This document shows positions 18,608 through 27,532 of a stretch of 64,000 nucleotides of DNA, piece after piece (positions within the stretch are counted from its first letter, which is position 1; every line of letters begins with the position of its first letter). Position numbers and translations under genes: made by a program. The stretch is from Paracoccus sanguinis (lineage in GTDB: Bacteria > Pseudomonadota > Alphaproteobacteria > Rhodobacterales > Rhodobacteraceae). The stretch lies in assembly GCF_900106665.1 (NCBI RefSeq), contig NZ_FNNA01000002.1, forward strand, positions 310,001 through 374,000. Direction: 5' to 3'. The notes under the pieces were generated by a model. It was given only the letters and a program-made list of their open reading frames with translations, did no database searches and was not told the origin of the DNA.

Positions 18608-20281
18608 TCACTCCTTCAGCCACGGCGGCAGGCCCTGCGGTGCCTGCCCGGTCAGCGCCGCGCGGGCGCAATCGCCAAGGCTGCCGAAGCGCAGCGCGCG
18701 CCCCGAGAGCCCCGGCCCGTAATGGGCGTACTTGGCCGAGTTCGTCATCACCACGCGGGCGGCGGGCGGAAACACCGGCTCGGTGATCGAACACCAGCAG
18801 AGGTCGGGGACCAGCCTGACGCCCCGCGCGGTGAGCCGGGCGGCGGTGCCGTCCGCCTCGACCGTCGCCAGCACCCCGCGCCCCAGCGTCACGATCAGCG
18901 GCACGGCCAGCGGCCCCGGCCCGGCCGCGTCCAGCGCGGCGGCCAAAGCCGCGGCCTCGGTGGCCGAGGCATGGGGGCTGCCGATGGCGACCAGATCGAC
19001 ACCCGCGGGGCCATCGTTCAGCGCCGCCCAGCCCGCCGCCAGCGCCGCCCGGTCGAGCGTCACCGCGTCGGCATCCGCCGCGATGTGCCCCGCCTCGGGC
19101 GTCACCCCCTCGACGTGCAGCATCGGCGCCGCCGAGGTGGTGCCGAAAGCCGCACACAGCGCCTTGAGATCGTCGGCCCCCGCGGTCCCCGCGCCCCGGA
19201 TCAGCGGGATCCGGTCGGGCGCCGCCGCCCCCGCCACCCAGCCGAGCAGCGGCCAGAAGGCGTCGTCGGCCCCCGCGGGCCGCGTGACGGTCAGCGCCCG
19301 CCGCGCCCTCCGGTTGGCGTCGAGGTAGACCCCGGTGTCCGGCGCCACCCCGGTCAGGGCGATGCAGAGGTCGAGGAAATCCGGGTGCTTCTCTGTCCGC
19401 GCGCCCAGAACGCTGTTGGCGTGGATCACCGCGTTCGATTCCGACCAAGCGATGACCTCGCCGAAGCGCGGCGGGTCGTCGAGATAGGGCGCGCAGGTGA
19501 AGTTCGGCCGGCAGCCCATCGCCACATAGGTGTCAGCGAGCCGCTGCGCCGGGCCGCCGAAGCTCGGCGGCACACCCTGCGCGCGCCAGTTCGCGTGGTC
19601 GACCGAGATCGCGTTCATCATTGTGGGCACCCGCACCCGCGCGCCCATCGCGGCAAAGGCCTCGGCAAAGCGCAGGTTGGCGGGCGAGGCGTAGATGCAG
19701 CCGTCGATATGGGCGCGGGTGACCGGGATCAGCCGCGCCGCGCCCTGCTGGCGGGCGGTGGCGGCGACGATCCGCATCGCCAGCGCCGCGGCCTCGCCCT
19801 CGGCCCCGTCCAGCATCGCCTGCTGCGCCTCCGTCAGCGCCAGCGCCGCCGCGGGCAGCGATCCGAGCGGCAGCCGCAGCCCGTCCGCGACCAGCGCCTC
19901 GGCCTCGATCCGCGCCGATCCCACGCGGGACAGAGCCGCGCGGGTCTCGGCCGACACCCGCAGCACTGGCAGGGGCGCGCCGAACAGCGCCGCCGCGACC
20001 TGCGCGCCGAGCGTTGCCACCTCCTCGGGGTCCGAGAACACCAGCGCCGCCGGCCCCTGCCCCGACAGCACCATGTCCAGCACCACGCCCGAGCCGCTGC
20101 ACGAGCCACGGGTGCCCGGCAGCACCAGCACCGTGCCCCCGAGCGAGCGGCCCGAAAGCGGGTGGTGCACGTCGATCACCCGCCCCGTCGCCGGGTCCAC
20201 CCCGCCCCAGAAGCTCAGCGGCGCGTCGGCCGCCAGCACCGGCCCCTCAGCCGTTCCGGGCAGGATGCGGGTGGCGCTCAC
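18608..20281 (-). CDS. AcnX (aconitase X) family, probable cis-3-hydroxy-L-proline dehydratase, fused subunits
   Basis: 557-residue protein combining the AcnX small domain (residues 1-135, with [10 protein letters not shown] near residue 50) and the large domain (residues 150-557). AcnX enzymes are Fe-S dehydratases; bacterial members act on cis-3-hydroxy-L-proline, giving delta-1-pyrroline-2-carboxylate. The GTG at 20281 overlaps the epimerase stop as GTGA, giving tight coupling. Being next to epimerase, dehydrogenase and racemase-like genes supports a hydroxyproline substrate. The substrate is inferred; mevalonate-5-phosphate dehydratase is the archaeal alternative and is unlikely here. Confidence 0.85.
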   Translation of the reverse strand: MSATRILPGTAEGPVLAADAPLSFWGGVDPATGRVIDVHHPLSGRSLGGTVLVLPGTRGSCSGSGVVLDMVLSGQGPAALVFSDPEEVATLGAQVAAALFGAPLPVLRVSAETRAALSRVGSARIEAEALVADGLRLPLGSLPAAALALTEAQQAMLDGAEGEAAALAMRIVAATARQQGAARLIPVTRAHIDGCIYASPANLRFAEAFAAMGARVRVPTMMNAISVDHANWRAQGVPPSFGGPAQRLADTYVAMGCRPNFTCAPYLDDPPRFGEVIAWSESNAVIHANSVLGARTEKHPDFLDLCIALTGVAPDTGVYLDANRRARRALTVTRPAGADDAFWPLLGWVAGAAAPDRIPLIRGAGTAGADDLKALCAAFGTTSAAPMLHVEGVTPEAGHIAADADAVTLDRAALAAGWAALNDGPAGVDLVAIGSPHASATEAAALAAALDAAGPGPLAVPLIVTLGRGVLATVEADGTAARLTARGVRLVPDLCWCSITEPVFPPAARVVMTNSAKYAHYGPGLSGRALRFGSLGDCARAALTGQAPQGLPPWLKE

Positions 20282-21279
20282 CGGACCACGAAACCGTGCG
20301 CGAAGGGGTCGCGGTCGTCGATGAAGATGGTGTTGTAGCCGGTCATCCGCGCCCAGCCGGCGATCGAGGGGATGATCGCGGCGCGGTCGCCCACCCGCGC
20401 GTCGGCCTCGACCCGGCCCTTGAAGATCGAGCCGATGATCGATTCGTGGTGAAACTCGTCCCCCACCCCCAGCCGCCCCTTGGCAGCCAGCTGCGCCATG
20501 CGGGCCGAGGTGCCGGTGCCGCAGGGGCTGCGGTCGATGGCCTTGTCGCCATAGAACACCGCATTGCGGGCGTGCGCGCCGGGCTGGGTCGCGACCCCGG
20601 TCCACAGGATGTGCGACAGCCCGTTGATCGCCGGATGCTCGGGGTGGGTGAACGCGTACTTCGCGTTCAGCGCCGCGCGCAGCTTCGGCGACCAGCCGAT
20701 CAGCTCGCCCGCGGTGTGGTCGGCGATGTCGCGGAAGTTCTTCTGCGGCTCGACGATAGCGTAGAAATTGCCGCCGTAGGCGACGTCCACGACGATCTCG
20801 CCCAGACCATCGACCTCGGCGGTCAGCCCCTCGGCATAGAGGAAGCCGGGGACGTTCGTCAGCCGCACCTCCTCGACGAAGCGGCCCTCCTGCACGTAGC
20901 TGATGTCCACCTTGCCGGCGGGCGTCTCGATCGACAGGGCGCCCGGCGCGCGCGGGGTGATGAGGCCGTTCTCGATCCCCATGGTGATCGTGCCGATGGT
21001 GCCGTGGCCGCACATCGGCAGGCAGCCCGAGGTCTCGATGAACAGCACCGCCACGTCGCAGTCGGGCCGCGTCGGCGGGTAGAGGATCGAGCCCGACATC
21101 ATGTCGTGGCCGCGCGGCTCGAACATCAGGCCGGTGCGGATCCAGTCGAACTCGCGCAGGAAATGGGCGCGCTTCTCGAGCATGTCGGCGCCCACGAGCT
21201 GCGGCCCGCCGCCGGCGACGAGGCGCACCGGGTTGCCGCAGGTGTGGCCGTCGATGCAGGTGAAGGTGTGGACGGCCAT
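20278..21279 (-). CDS. 4-hydroxyproline 2-epimerase
   Basis: Proline racemase superfamily, 333 residues, with both catalytic Cys present: Cys90 in MCGHGTIG and Cys253 in SPCGTGTSA. This Cys/Cys pair fits epimerisation of trans-4-hydroxy-L-proline to cis-4-hydroxy-D-proline. Proline racemase itself is an alternative, but the neighbours (D-amino acid dehydrogenase, DapA-type deaminase) point to hydroxyproline. ATG at 21279 lies 1 bp after the dehydrogenase stop, and the stop overlaps the AcnX start. Cytoplasmic. Confidence 0.9.
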   Translation of the reverse strand: MAVHTFTCIDGHTCGNPVRLVAGGGPQLVGADMLEKRAHFLREFDWIRTGLMFEPRGHDMMSGSILYPPTRPDCDVAVLFIETSGCLPMCGHGTIGTITMGIENGLITPRAPGALSIETPAGKVDISYVQEGRFVEEVRLTNVPGFLYAEGLTAEVDGLGEIVVDVAYGGNFYAIVEPQKNFRDIADHTAGELIGWSPKLRAALNAKYAFTHPEHPAINGLSHILWTGVATQPGAHARNAVFYGDKAIDRSPCGTGTSARMAQLAAKGRLGVGDEFHHESIIGSIFKGRVEADARVGDRAAIIPSIAGWARMTGYNTIFIDDRDPFAHGFVVR

Positions 21280-21280
21280 G

Positions 21281-22519
21281 TCAGAACCTCTGGGGCGAAA
21301 ACGGGGACAGGTCGAGGACCGGCGCGGCGCCGGTCAGCAGGTCGGCGACCAGCCGGGCGGTGCCGGCGGACTGGGTGAGGCCCAGGTGGCCGTGGCCGAA
21401 GGCGTGGATCACCCGCGGCGTGGCCCGCGCCCGGCCGATGGCGGGGAGGCTGTCGGGCAGCGACGGGCGGAAGCCCATCCATTGGGTGCCGCCCTCGGTC
21501 CTGAGCGCGGGCAGGAATGCCTTGGCCTTGGCCAGCATCGCCTGCGCGCGGCGCCAGTTCGGGGGCAGCGCCAGCCCGCCCAGCTCGACCGCGCCGCCGA
21601 CCCGGATGCCGGTCGAGAGCCGCGTGACGACGAACCCGTGGCCGCCAAAGGTGACCTGCGTGCGCAGGTCGAGCGCGTCGGGCGGCAGCGTGGTGTTGTA
21701 GCCGCGCTCGGTCTCGAGCGGGATGCGCTCGCCCAGCGTCCGGGCAAGGCGGTGGGAATGGGCCCCGGCGGCCAGCACCGCCTGCGCCACGGTCAGGCGG
21801 CGGCCGTCGGCGGTTTCGGCCGCGATGCCGGTATCGGTGGCGGAGAGCCGGGAGACGGCGGCGACCTCGATCCGGCCGCCGCGAGCGCGGAAATGATCGG
21901 CGAGCGCGAGCGTGTAGAGCTTCGGGTCGTTGATCGAGTACCAGCCGGGGGTGAAGGTGCCACGGATGAAGCGCGGGGCAAGCCCGGGCTGGATCGCCGC
22001 CATCTCGTCCCGCTCCACATGACGGAACGCGATCCCGTGCGCTTCGCGCGCCGCCCAGCCGGGGGCGGCGGCGGCGAACTCGGCGTCGCTTTCATAGACC
22101 TGCAGGTTGCCGTCCTTGCGCAGCATCCCCTCGGTCCCGGTGGCCCTCAGGAACGGCTGCAGTTCGTCGCGCGAGAGATCCATCAGCGCCGTCTGCGCCG
22201 CAATCGAGGCCGCCACCCGGCCGGGCCGGCAGGCGGCGGCAAAGCGGACCATCCACGGCGCGATCCTGAGCGCATAGGCGGGCGGCACCGTCAGCGGCCC
22301 CACCGGGTCCAGCAGCCAGCCCGGCGCCTTGCGCATGATCCCCGGCGAGGCGAGCGGCAGGATATCGGTAAAGGCAAACGCCCCCGCATTCCCGGCCGAG
22401 GCGCCCGCTGCCGGCCCCTCGCGGTCCACCACCGTCACCGACAGCCCACGCGCCTGCGCCGCAATCGCCGCCGACAGGCCGACCACGCCGGCGCCGATCA
22501 CCAGAACATCAGGCTGCAT
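21281..22519 (-). CDS. FAD-dependent D-amino acid (D-hydroxyproline) dehydrogenase
   Basis: DadA-like flavoenzyme of 412 residues. It has an N-terminal FAD motif GAGVVGLS at residues 9-16 and a GHGHLGLTQSAGTARLVADLL block near the end, typical of the DAO fold. Expected step: cis-4-hydroxy-D-proline to delta-1-pyrroline-4-hydroxy-2-carboxylate, passing electrons to the respiratory chain. It lies between the ABC transporter ATPase and the epimerase with gaps of 14 and 1 bp, so the operon is continuous. Substrate inferred from context. Confidence 0.87.
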   Translation of the reverse strand: MQPDVLVIGAGVVGLSAAIAAQARGLSVTVVDREGPAAGASAGNAGAFAFTDILPLASPGIMRKAPGWLLDPVGPLTVPPAYALRIAPWMVRFAAACRPGRVAASIAAQTALMDLSRDELQPFLRATGTEGMLRKDGNLQVYESDAEFAAAAPGWAAREAHGIAFRHVERDEMAAIQPGLAPRFIRGTFTPGWYSINDPKLYTLALADHFRARGGRIEVAAVSRLSATDTGIAAETADGRRLTVAQAVLAAGAHSHRLARTLGERIPLETERGYNTTLPPDALDLRTQVTFGGHGFVVTRLSTGIRVGGAVELGGLALPPNWRRAQAMLAKAKAFLPALRTEGGTQWMGFRPSLPDSLPAIGRARATPRVIHAFGHGHLGLTQSAGTARLVADLLTGAAPVLDLSPFSPQRF

Positions 22520-22533
22520 CGCGGGGCGTCCTG

Positions 22534-23256
22534 TCAGTGGGTCGCGGCCAGGAACTTCTGCAACTCGGGCGTCTTCGGCGCCCCGAACAGCTCGGCCGGC
22601 GGGGCGATCTCGCGCATCACGCCCTGATGGAAGAAGGCCACGCGATCAGAGACTTCGCGGGCGAACTTCATCTCGTGGGTGACGCAGATCATGGTCATCC
22701 CCTCGCGCGCCAGCATCCTGAGCGTGTCCAGCACCTCGCCCACCAGCATCGGGTCAAGCGCCGAGGTCACCTCGTCGAAGAGCATATAGGCCGGCTGCAT
22801 CGCCAGCGCCCGGGCAATCGCCATGCGCTGCTGCTGGCCGCCCGACATCCGCCCCGGATAGACGTCGAGCTTGTCGCCAAGCCCCACGTGCTCGAGCTGC
22901 TTCTTCGCCTCGGCCTCGGCCTCGGCCCGGCCCATCCCCAGCACCTTGCGCGGCGCCAGCGTCACGTTGTCGAGCACGGTCAGATGCGGAAAGGCGTTGA
23001 ACTGCTGGAAGACGATGCCGATCTTGCGGCGCAGCTTGTTGAGGTTGGTGGACTTGGCGTGAACCTCGGTCCCGTCGACCAGGATGCGGCCGGAATCGAT
23101 CGGCTCAAGCCCGTTGATGCAGGTCAGCAGCGTCGATTTCCCCGACCCCGAGCCGCCGATCACCGTCAGCACCTCGCCCTTGGCCACCGTCAGGTCGATG
23201 CCCTTGAGCACCTCGAGCGGGCCGAAGGATTTGCGGACGTTCTCGATCTCAATCAT
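22534..23256 (-). CDS. Polar amino acid ABC transporter, ATP-binding protein
   Basis: 240-residue ATPase of a polar amino acid uptake system. Walker A is GGSGSGKST near residue 35, Q-loop FQQFNAFPHL, signature SGGQQQR near residue 137, and Walker B MLFDEVTSALDP. ATG at 23256 gives MIEIENVRKSF, the usual start. It overlaps the upstream permease stop by 8 bases. With the two permeases and the binding protein it should import hydroxyproline or a related amino acid, by position in the locus. Confidence 0.95.
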   Translation of the reverse strand: MIEIENVRKSFGPLEVLKGIDLTVAKGEVLTVIGGSGSGKSTLLTCINGLEPIDSGRILVDGTEVHAKSTNLNKLRRKIGIVFQQFNAFPHLTVLDNVTLAPRKVLGMGRAEAEAEAKKQLEHVGLGDKLDVYPGRMSGGQQQRMAIARALAMQPAYMLFDEVTSALDPMLVGEVLDTLRMLAREGMTMICVTHEMKFAREVSDRVAFFHQGVMREIAPPAELFGAPKTPELQKFLAATH

Positions 23257-23902
23257 GGGACCACCGTCTTTCAAGCCAGCCGCCGAACCGGGCGAGCGGG
23301 AAGCTGATGAGGAAATAGAAGGCACCGCAGATCAGCAGCAGGAACAGCGGCTCCTGCAGGCGGGTGATGAGGATCTGGGTGGATTTGAGCAGCTCGGTGA
23401 CCTGCACGACATAGACCAGCGCGCTGTCCTTCATCACCCCGAGCGCCAGCCCGATCCAGGACGGCAGCGCCACGCGGGTGGCCAGCGGCATGACGATGTT
23501 GGCCATGTCCTGCCACCAGTTGAGCCCCAGCGAGCGTGCCGCGCGCCGCGTGGTGGCCGGCACCGCGCCGATGGCGCCGCGCACGATCTCGGCGCAATAG
23601 GCGGCGGTGTAGAGGGTCAGCACCCCGCAGGCGATGGTGAAGCCCGACAGTTGCAGGCGCAGCACCATGCCCATGAAGGCGTTGGCGAGGACGAGCTGGA
23701 TGAGCAGCGGGATCGAGCGGAAGACGTCGAGCACGAAGGTCAGCGGCGCGGCCCAGACCGGCCCGACCTGGGTGCGGAACACCCCGAAGATCACGCCGAG
23801 GATGGTGCCGAGCACGACCGAGATCGCGGTGACGAGCAGCGTCATCCCCGCGCCCTTGGCGAGGAAGACGAGGTCGGCCGAGGTGAGTGCGGTGTCGAAC
23901 AT
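23249..23902 (-). CDS. Polar amino acid ABC transporter permease (second)
   Basis: 217-residue inner-membrane permease of the HisM/GlnP type. Helices are evident, and the EAA-like loop GAVPATTRRAARSLGLNWWQ lies near residue 125. ATG at 23902 (MFDTALTSADLV) is used, because a longer frame to 24556 covers the other permease in the wrong frame. It starts 8 bp after the first permease stop and overlaps the ATPase gene. It is one half of the heterodimeric channel of the importer. Confidence 0.93.
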   Translation of the reverse strand: MFDTALTSADLVFLAKGAGMTLLVTAISVVLGTILGVIFGVFRTQVGPVWAAPLTFVLDVFRSIPLLIQLVLANAFMGMVLRLQLSGFTIACGVLTLYTAAYCAEIVRGAIGAVPATTRRAARSLGLNWWQDMANIVMPLATRVALPSWIGLALGVMKDSALVYVVQVTELLKSTQILITRLQEPLFLLLICGAFYFLISFPLARFGGWLERRWSHD

Positions 23903-23910
23903 GGCGCCCC

Positions 23911-24576
23911 TCAGTACCGGAACATCCGCGCCGCAAGCAGGCGCGCGCCGAGCTGGACGGTCTTGGTCATCAGGTAGAAGATCACCGCGGCGATGGCGAA
24001 GAGCTCGAAGGTGCGGAAGGTCAGCGCGTTCAGGTCCTGGGTGACGCCGTAGAGGTCGGTGTTCATCCCCACCGTGACGCCGAGCGAGGTCATCAGGATC
24101 GCCCACACCATCTGGTTGGTCATCGGCAGGAAGGCGATGCGCAGCATCTGCGGCATGACCACGTAGCGGAAGGATTGCAGCGGCGTCATCCCCAGCGACC
24201 GCCCGGCCCGCGGCTGGGTGTCGGGAATGGCCTTGAGCGCGCCGCGGAAGTTCTCGGCCAGATAGCCCGCGTTGTTGAAGGTGATCCCGATCAGCAGCGA
24301 GGTGAAGGGCGAGAAGTGGATGCCGAAGCTCGCCACCCCGAAATGCGCCATGTAGATCTGGAACAGCGCCGGCGTGTTGCGGGCGATCTCGACCCAGGCG
24401 GTGGCGAACCCCGACAGGATGCGGTTCCCCGACAGCCGGAACAGCGTGAGCACGATGGCCAGCAGGATGCCGAGGGCCATCGACAGCAGCGCGATCTGCA
24501 GCGTGACGGCCGCGCCGTCGAGCATCTGCGGCAGGCGGGCGAGCGCCTGTTTCCACTGGAACGTATAACCGAACAT
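23911..24576 (-). CDS. Polar amino acid ABC transporter permease (first)
   Basis: 221-residue inner-membrane permease. It begins MFGYTFQWKQALARLPQML, and the EAA-type loop KAIPDTQPRAGRSLGMTP lies near residue 115. It pairs with the permease at 23249-23902. Together with the upstream binding protein it forms a four-gene importer within the hydroxyproline locus; the order binding protein, permease, permease, ATPase is standard for this family. Confidence 0.93.
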   Translation of the reverse strand: MFGYTFQWKQALARLPQMLDGAAVTLQIALLSMALGILLAIVLTLFRLSGNRILSGFATAWVEIARNTPALFQIYMAHFGVASFGIHFSPFTSLLIGITFNNAGYLAENFRGALKAIPDTQPRAGRSLGMTPLQSFRYVVMPQMLRIAFLPMTNQMVWAILMTSLGVTVGMNTDLYGVTQDLNALTFRTFELFAIAAVIFYLMTKTVQLGARLLAARMFRY

Positions 24577-24636
24577 GCGCCCCCCTATCGGTCAGGCCGG
24601 GCGGCGCGCGGCCTCAGCCGGCGCCGCCCCTGCCGA

Positions 24637-25458
24637 TCAGCGATAGACGCCCTTGATGGTCAGGTCGGCAGGCTCACCCTCGCCCACCCACTTGTTGTAC
24701 AGTTCCTTGTAGCGGCCGGTGCGGACCTGCTGGTTGATGAACAGGTTCATGTAGTTGATGAGCCCGTATTCCTGCCGCAGCGTGAAGAGCGACACGTAGT
24801 CCGGCACCATCGGCGCCTTGTCCACGACGCGGATGCCGGGGAAGTTGCCCGACTTGACGTTGGCGTTGGCGACCTCGACCGTCGAGACGGTGGCGTCGAG
24901 CTGGCCCTGGCTCAGTGCCAGGAACACGTCGGCCTGGGTCTGGTAGGGCCGGAACTGCCCCTCGCCCCACTCCTTGACCTTGCCTTCCAGCCAGATCGCC
25001 TCGTAGGTGCCGGCGGTGGCGCCGACGGTCTTGCCCTTCATGCCTTCCCAGTTGGTCATCTCGACCTTGTCGTTGGCGACGACGGCGTTCTCGAACGCGT
25101 AATAGGGCACGGTCATGCCGACCGTCTTGGCCCGCTCGAGCGTGTCCGAGGTCGAGGCGACGCCGACATCGACGCGGCCCGCCATCAACGCCGGGATGCG
25201 CTCGGGGAACGGGGTCTCGACGATCTCGGCGGTGACGCCTAGCGCCTTGGCGAGGTCGTTGCAGTAGTCCACGTCAAAGCCGACCGGCTGGTTGTTGGCG
25301 TCGCGCGACCCCATCGGCGGGAAGTCGAGCACCACGGCGCAACGCAGCGTGCCCGAGGCGATGATGTCGTCGAGCTTGTCGGCCTGCGCCGTGCCCGCAA
25401 GCGCGGTCGCGGCCATGAGCCCGAAGGCCAGAGTCTTCACGGTGGTCTTGGCGGTCAT
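24637..25458 (-). CDS. Amino acid ABC transporter substrate-binding protein
   Basis: 273-residue periplasmic protein. A signal peptide (KTLAFGLMAATALAGTAQA) is cleaved near residue 26. The SBP_bac_3 fold follows, with GTLRCAVVLDFPPMGSRD and VGFDVDYCNDLAKALGV as ligand-site strands. ATG at 25458 is preceded by GGGAGAGAC. It is the first gene of the importer and is probably made in excess over the permeases. A hydroxyproline or proline-like ligand is inferred from the locus only. Confidence 0.93.
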   Translation of the reverse strand: MTAKTTVKTLAFGLMAATALAGTAQADKLDDIIASGTLRCAVVLDFPPMGSRDANNQPVGFDVDYCNDLAKALGVTAEIVETPFPERIPALMAGRVDVGVASTSDTLERAKTVGMTVPYYAFENAVVANDKVEMTNWEGMKGKTVGATAGTYEAIWLEGKVKEWGEGQFRPYQTQADVFLALSQGQLDATVSTVEVANANVKSGNFPGIRVVDKAPMVPDYVSLFTLRQEYGLINYMNLFINQQVRTGRYKELYNKWVGEGEPADLTIKGVYR

Positions 25459-25510
25459 GTGTCTCTCCCTGTTCTCGGGCGCTCTGGCCCGGTTTCGATT
25501 CCCGATTGTT

Positions 25511-25573
25511 CTCACCTTCGGGTGAGCGCCGCCACGGATCAATCTGAAATACATGGATTATGCAGATCGATCC
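25511..25573 (-). promoter_or_regulatory. Two stem-loops between the deaminase and binding-protein genes
   Basis: The 143-bp gap holds a 6-bp stem with a four-base loop (25511-25526, CTCACC/GGTGAG) and an 11-bp imperfect stem (25536-25546 with 25563-25573, one mismatch). Neither is followed by a long T run. They may tune mRNA stability so that the binding protein is made at a different level. A role is inferred. Confidence 0.4.
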
Positions 25574-25601
25574 GCCTCTCTCCGGCGGCGTTGGGCGGAC
25601 C

Positions 25602-26564
25602 TCAGGGCAGGCAGTCCTGCACCGCGCCGGGCAGCTTGCTCCATTCCGCGTACCAGGCGCGGAACTGGTTGAACTGCGCTTCGGCCCAGGCCCGCTGGCT
25701 CGGGGTCAGCTCGTCGGTCTCGTTGAAATGCAGCGCGTATTCGGCGTCGCCCTGCATGACCATCATGTGCTTGTAATAGAGGACGAGGTCCGTCCCCTCG
25801 TCCCAGGTCGACAGCACCTCGAGCGCCTCGCCCAGCTCGCGGGCGCGGACGCGGGCATCGACGTCGCCGGTCGCGGCCTTCTGGGCCAGTGCGACGAAGT
25901 GCAGCACCTCGCGCGGGATGGCGTTGCCGATGCCGGTGATCGTGCCCGCCGCACCTGCCTTGACGTAGCCGTGGTAGACGCCGGTATCGACGCCCGCCAT
26001 CAGCACCACGTCGGGGTTGCCCGCGGTGATGTACTCGGCGGCATAGGACATCGCGGCCTTGCCCCCGAACTCCTTGAAGCCGACGAGGTTCGGGTGCTCG
26101 GCCCGCAGCGCGAAGAACAGGTCGGCGCGGGTCTCGAACCCGTAGTGGGGCGAGTTGTAGATCACTGCCGGCAGGTCGGGCGCGGCCGACAGGATGGCCT
26201 TGAAGTGGTGACGCTGGGCGATGGGCGAGTTGCCGCGCGACAGCACCCGCGGGATCACCATGAGACCCGCGGCGCCGATCTTCTGCGCGTGGGCGGCGTG
26301 GGCCACGGCCGAGGCGGTGTTGACCGCGCCGGTCCCGACGATCACCGGAATGCCCGCCTTGACCAGCCGTTCGACGCCTTCCATCCGCTCCGCGTCCGTG
26401 AGCAGCGGCCAGTCGCCCATCGAGCCGCAATAGACGACCGAGGACATCCCCGCCTCGATCAGCTCGCGCGCCTTGCGGACCAGCGCCTCGAAATCGGGCT
26501 TCCGGTCGGCGGTGCAGGGGGTCATCAGCGCCGGGATCACGCCAGTGAAGATCGCAGGGGTCAT
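25602..26564 (-). CDS. DapA-family enzyme, probable 1-pyrroline-4-hydroxy-2-carboxylate deaminase
   Basis: 320-residue TIM-barrel lyase of the DHDPS family. The Schiff-base Lys is Lys164 (VGFKEFGG) and the partner Tyr is Tyr136 (VIYNSPHYG). In the hydroxyproline route this enzyme turns delta-1-pyrroline-4-hydroxy-2-carboxylate into 2-oxoglutarate semialdehyde and ammonia. True DHDPS is less likely given the neighbours. It is the first gene after the GntR operator, so it probably starts the operon. Cytoplasmic. Confidence 0.87.
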   Translation of the reverse strand: MTPAIFTGVIPALMTPCTADRKPDFEALVRKARELIEAGMSSVVYCGSMGDWPLLTDAERMEGVERLVKAGIPVIVGTGAVNTASAVAHAAHAQKIGAAGLMVIPRVLSRGNSPIAQRHHFKAILSAAPDLPAVIYNSPHYGFETRADLFFALRAEHPNLVGFKEFGGKAAMSYAAEYITAGNPDVVLMAGVDTGVYHGYVKAGAAGTITGIGNAIPREVLHFVALAQKAATGDVDARVRARELGEALEVLSTWDEGTDLVLYYKHMMVMQGDAEYALHFNETDELTPSQRAWAEAQFNQFRAWYAEWSKLPGAVQDCLP

Positions 26565-26642
26565 CGGGCCGTCTCCTCCTCATGTCACAGCCGGGCGGTG
26601 CCCGACTCGTCCTCGCCGCTCACTCTGCCAGATTGTATTTTA

Positions 26643-26654
26643 CTTGTCGACAAG
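26643..26654. promoter_or_regulatory. GntR-type operator
   Basis: Perfect 12-bp palindrome CTTGTCGACAAG in an AT-rich patch, between the gntR stop and the deaminase start. The core TTGTCGACAA has the FadR-subfamily TTGT-ACAA style. On the minus strand a TACAAT -10 lies just downstream, so the site would overlap the promoter of the hydroxyproline operon. Confidence 0.7.
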
Positions 26655-26663
26655 AATTTGAGG

Positions 26664-27380
26664 TCAGAGCGCCGGGTCGTCGCGGTCGTCGCGCGCGAGC
26701 AGCGCCTGGATGTGGGCCACGATCTGGTCGGCATGGGCGCGCCCCAGCCGGTCGGCGGCGCCCACGTCGCCCGACGCGATGGCGGCGATGATCGCCTCGT
26801 GCTCCTCGACGTATTCCTGCGGCAGCCGGTCGTCGAAGGACTGGTAGTAGAGCCGCAAGAGCCGCCGCCCCTCGTCCAGCATCCGCACGAAGAACTGGGT
26901 GTAATAGGGGTTGCCGCCCGCCTCGGCGATGGCGGCATGGAAGGCGCGGTTGGCGGCGATCATCGCCAGCGCGTCCTGCGCGTTCACCGCCGCGGCATAG
27001 TCCGCCTGCGCGGCGCGGATGCGGGCCAGGTCGGCCGGGGTGTGATAGCGCGCTGCCTGCCGGTTGCTGACCCGGTACATCAGCGTGATCGCGTCGAAGA
27101 AATGATGCAGGTTCAGATAGTCGATGGGCGCCACAATCGTCGAGCGGTTGGGCAGCGTGTCCACCAGCCCCTCGCCCGCCAGACGCACCAGCGCCTCGCG
27201 GATCGGCGTGCGCGACATCCCGAAGCGCTCGGCCAGCGCCACCTCGTCCAGCGCGCTGCCGGGGCGCAGCACGAGGTCGAGGATCTCGTCGCGCAGGGTC
27301 TCATAGACAAGGCGCACGCCGGACCCCCGACGGCGCTCCGGCGCGGCGTCGGGCAGGGCTGCCAGGCTCTCGTCGGTCAT
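26664..27380 (-). CDS. GntR family regulator (FCD domain)
   Basis: 238-residue FadR-type repressor. The N-terminal winged HTH lies at residues 22-85 (LRDEILDLVLRPGSALDEVALAERFGMSRTPIREAL in part), and the C-terminal all-helical FCD domain binds an effector (the His in HAAIAEAGGNPYY is a likely metal ligand). It lies just upstream of the operator and the catabolic operon in the same direction. It most likely represses the locus until hydroxyproline or an intermediate binds. Confidence 0.92.
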   Translation of the reverse strand: MTDESLAALPDAAPERRRGSGVRLVYETLRDEILDLVLRPGSALDEVALAERFGMSRTPIREALVRLAGEGLVDTLPNRSTIVAPIDYLNLHHFFDAITLMYRVSNRQAARYHTPADLARIRAAQADYAAAVNAQDALAMIAANRAFHAAIAEAGGNPYYTQFFVRMLDEGRRLLRLYYQSFDDRLPQEYVEEHEAIIAAIASGDVGAADRLGRAHADQIVAHIQALLARDDRDDPAL

Positions 27381-27532
27381 CGATTCGGTTCTCTTCGCAA
27401 GGGAGCAGTGGGGGGCGTGGCGGGGCCGCGTGCGACACGCCCGCCTGCCCCGCCGGTGTTAACGGCCCCGGGCGCGTCGGTATATGTTTTTCTCGGTCAA
27501 CCGCTTGAGCGCGCCTCACGCGCCGCGCGGCC

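Noticed and set aside
18608..21013. Possible 801-residue fusion of epimerase and AcnX
   Set aside because: The N-terminal part is out-of-frame epimerase sequence. The GTG at 20281 overlapping the epimerase stop is the proper start.
23249..24556. Possible single 435-residue permease fusion
   Set aside because: The first half reads the other permease in the wrong frame. Two separate permeases with their own starts (23902 and 24576) explain the region.
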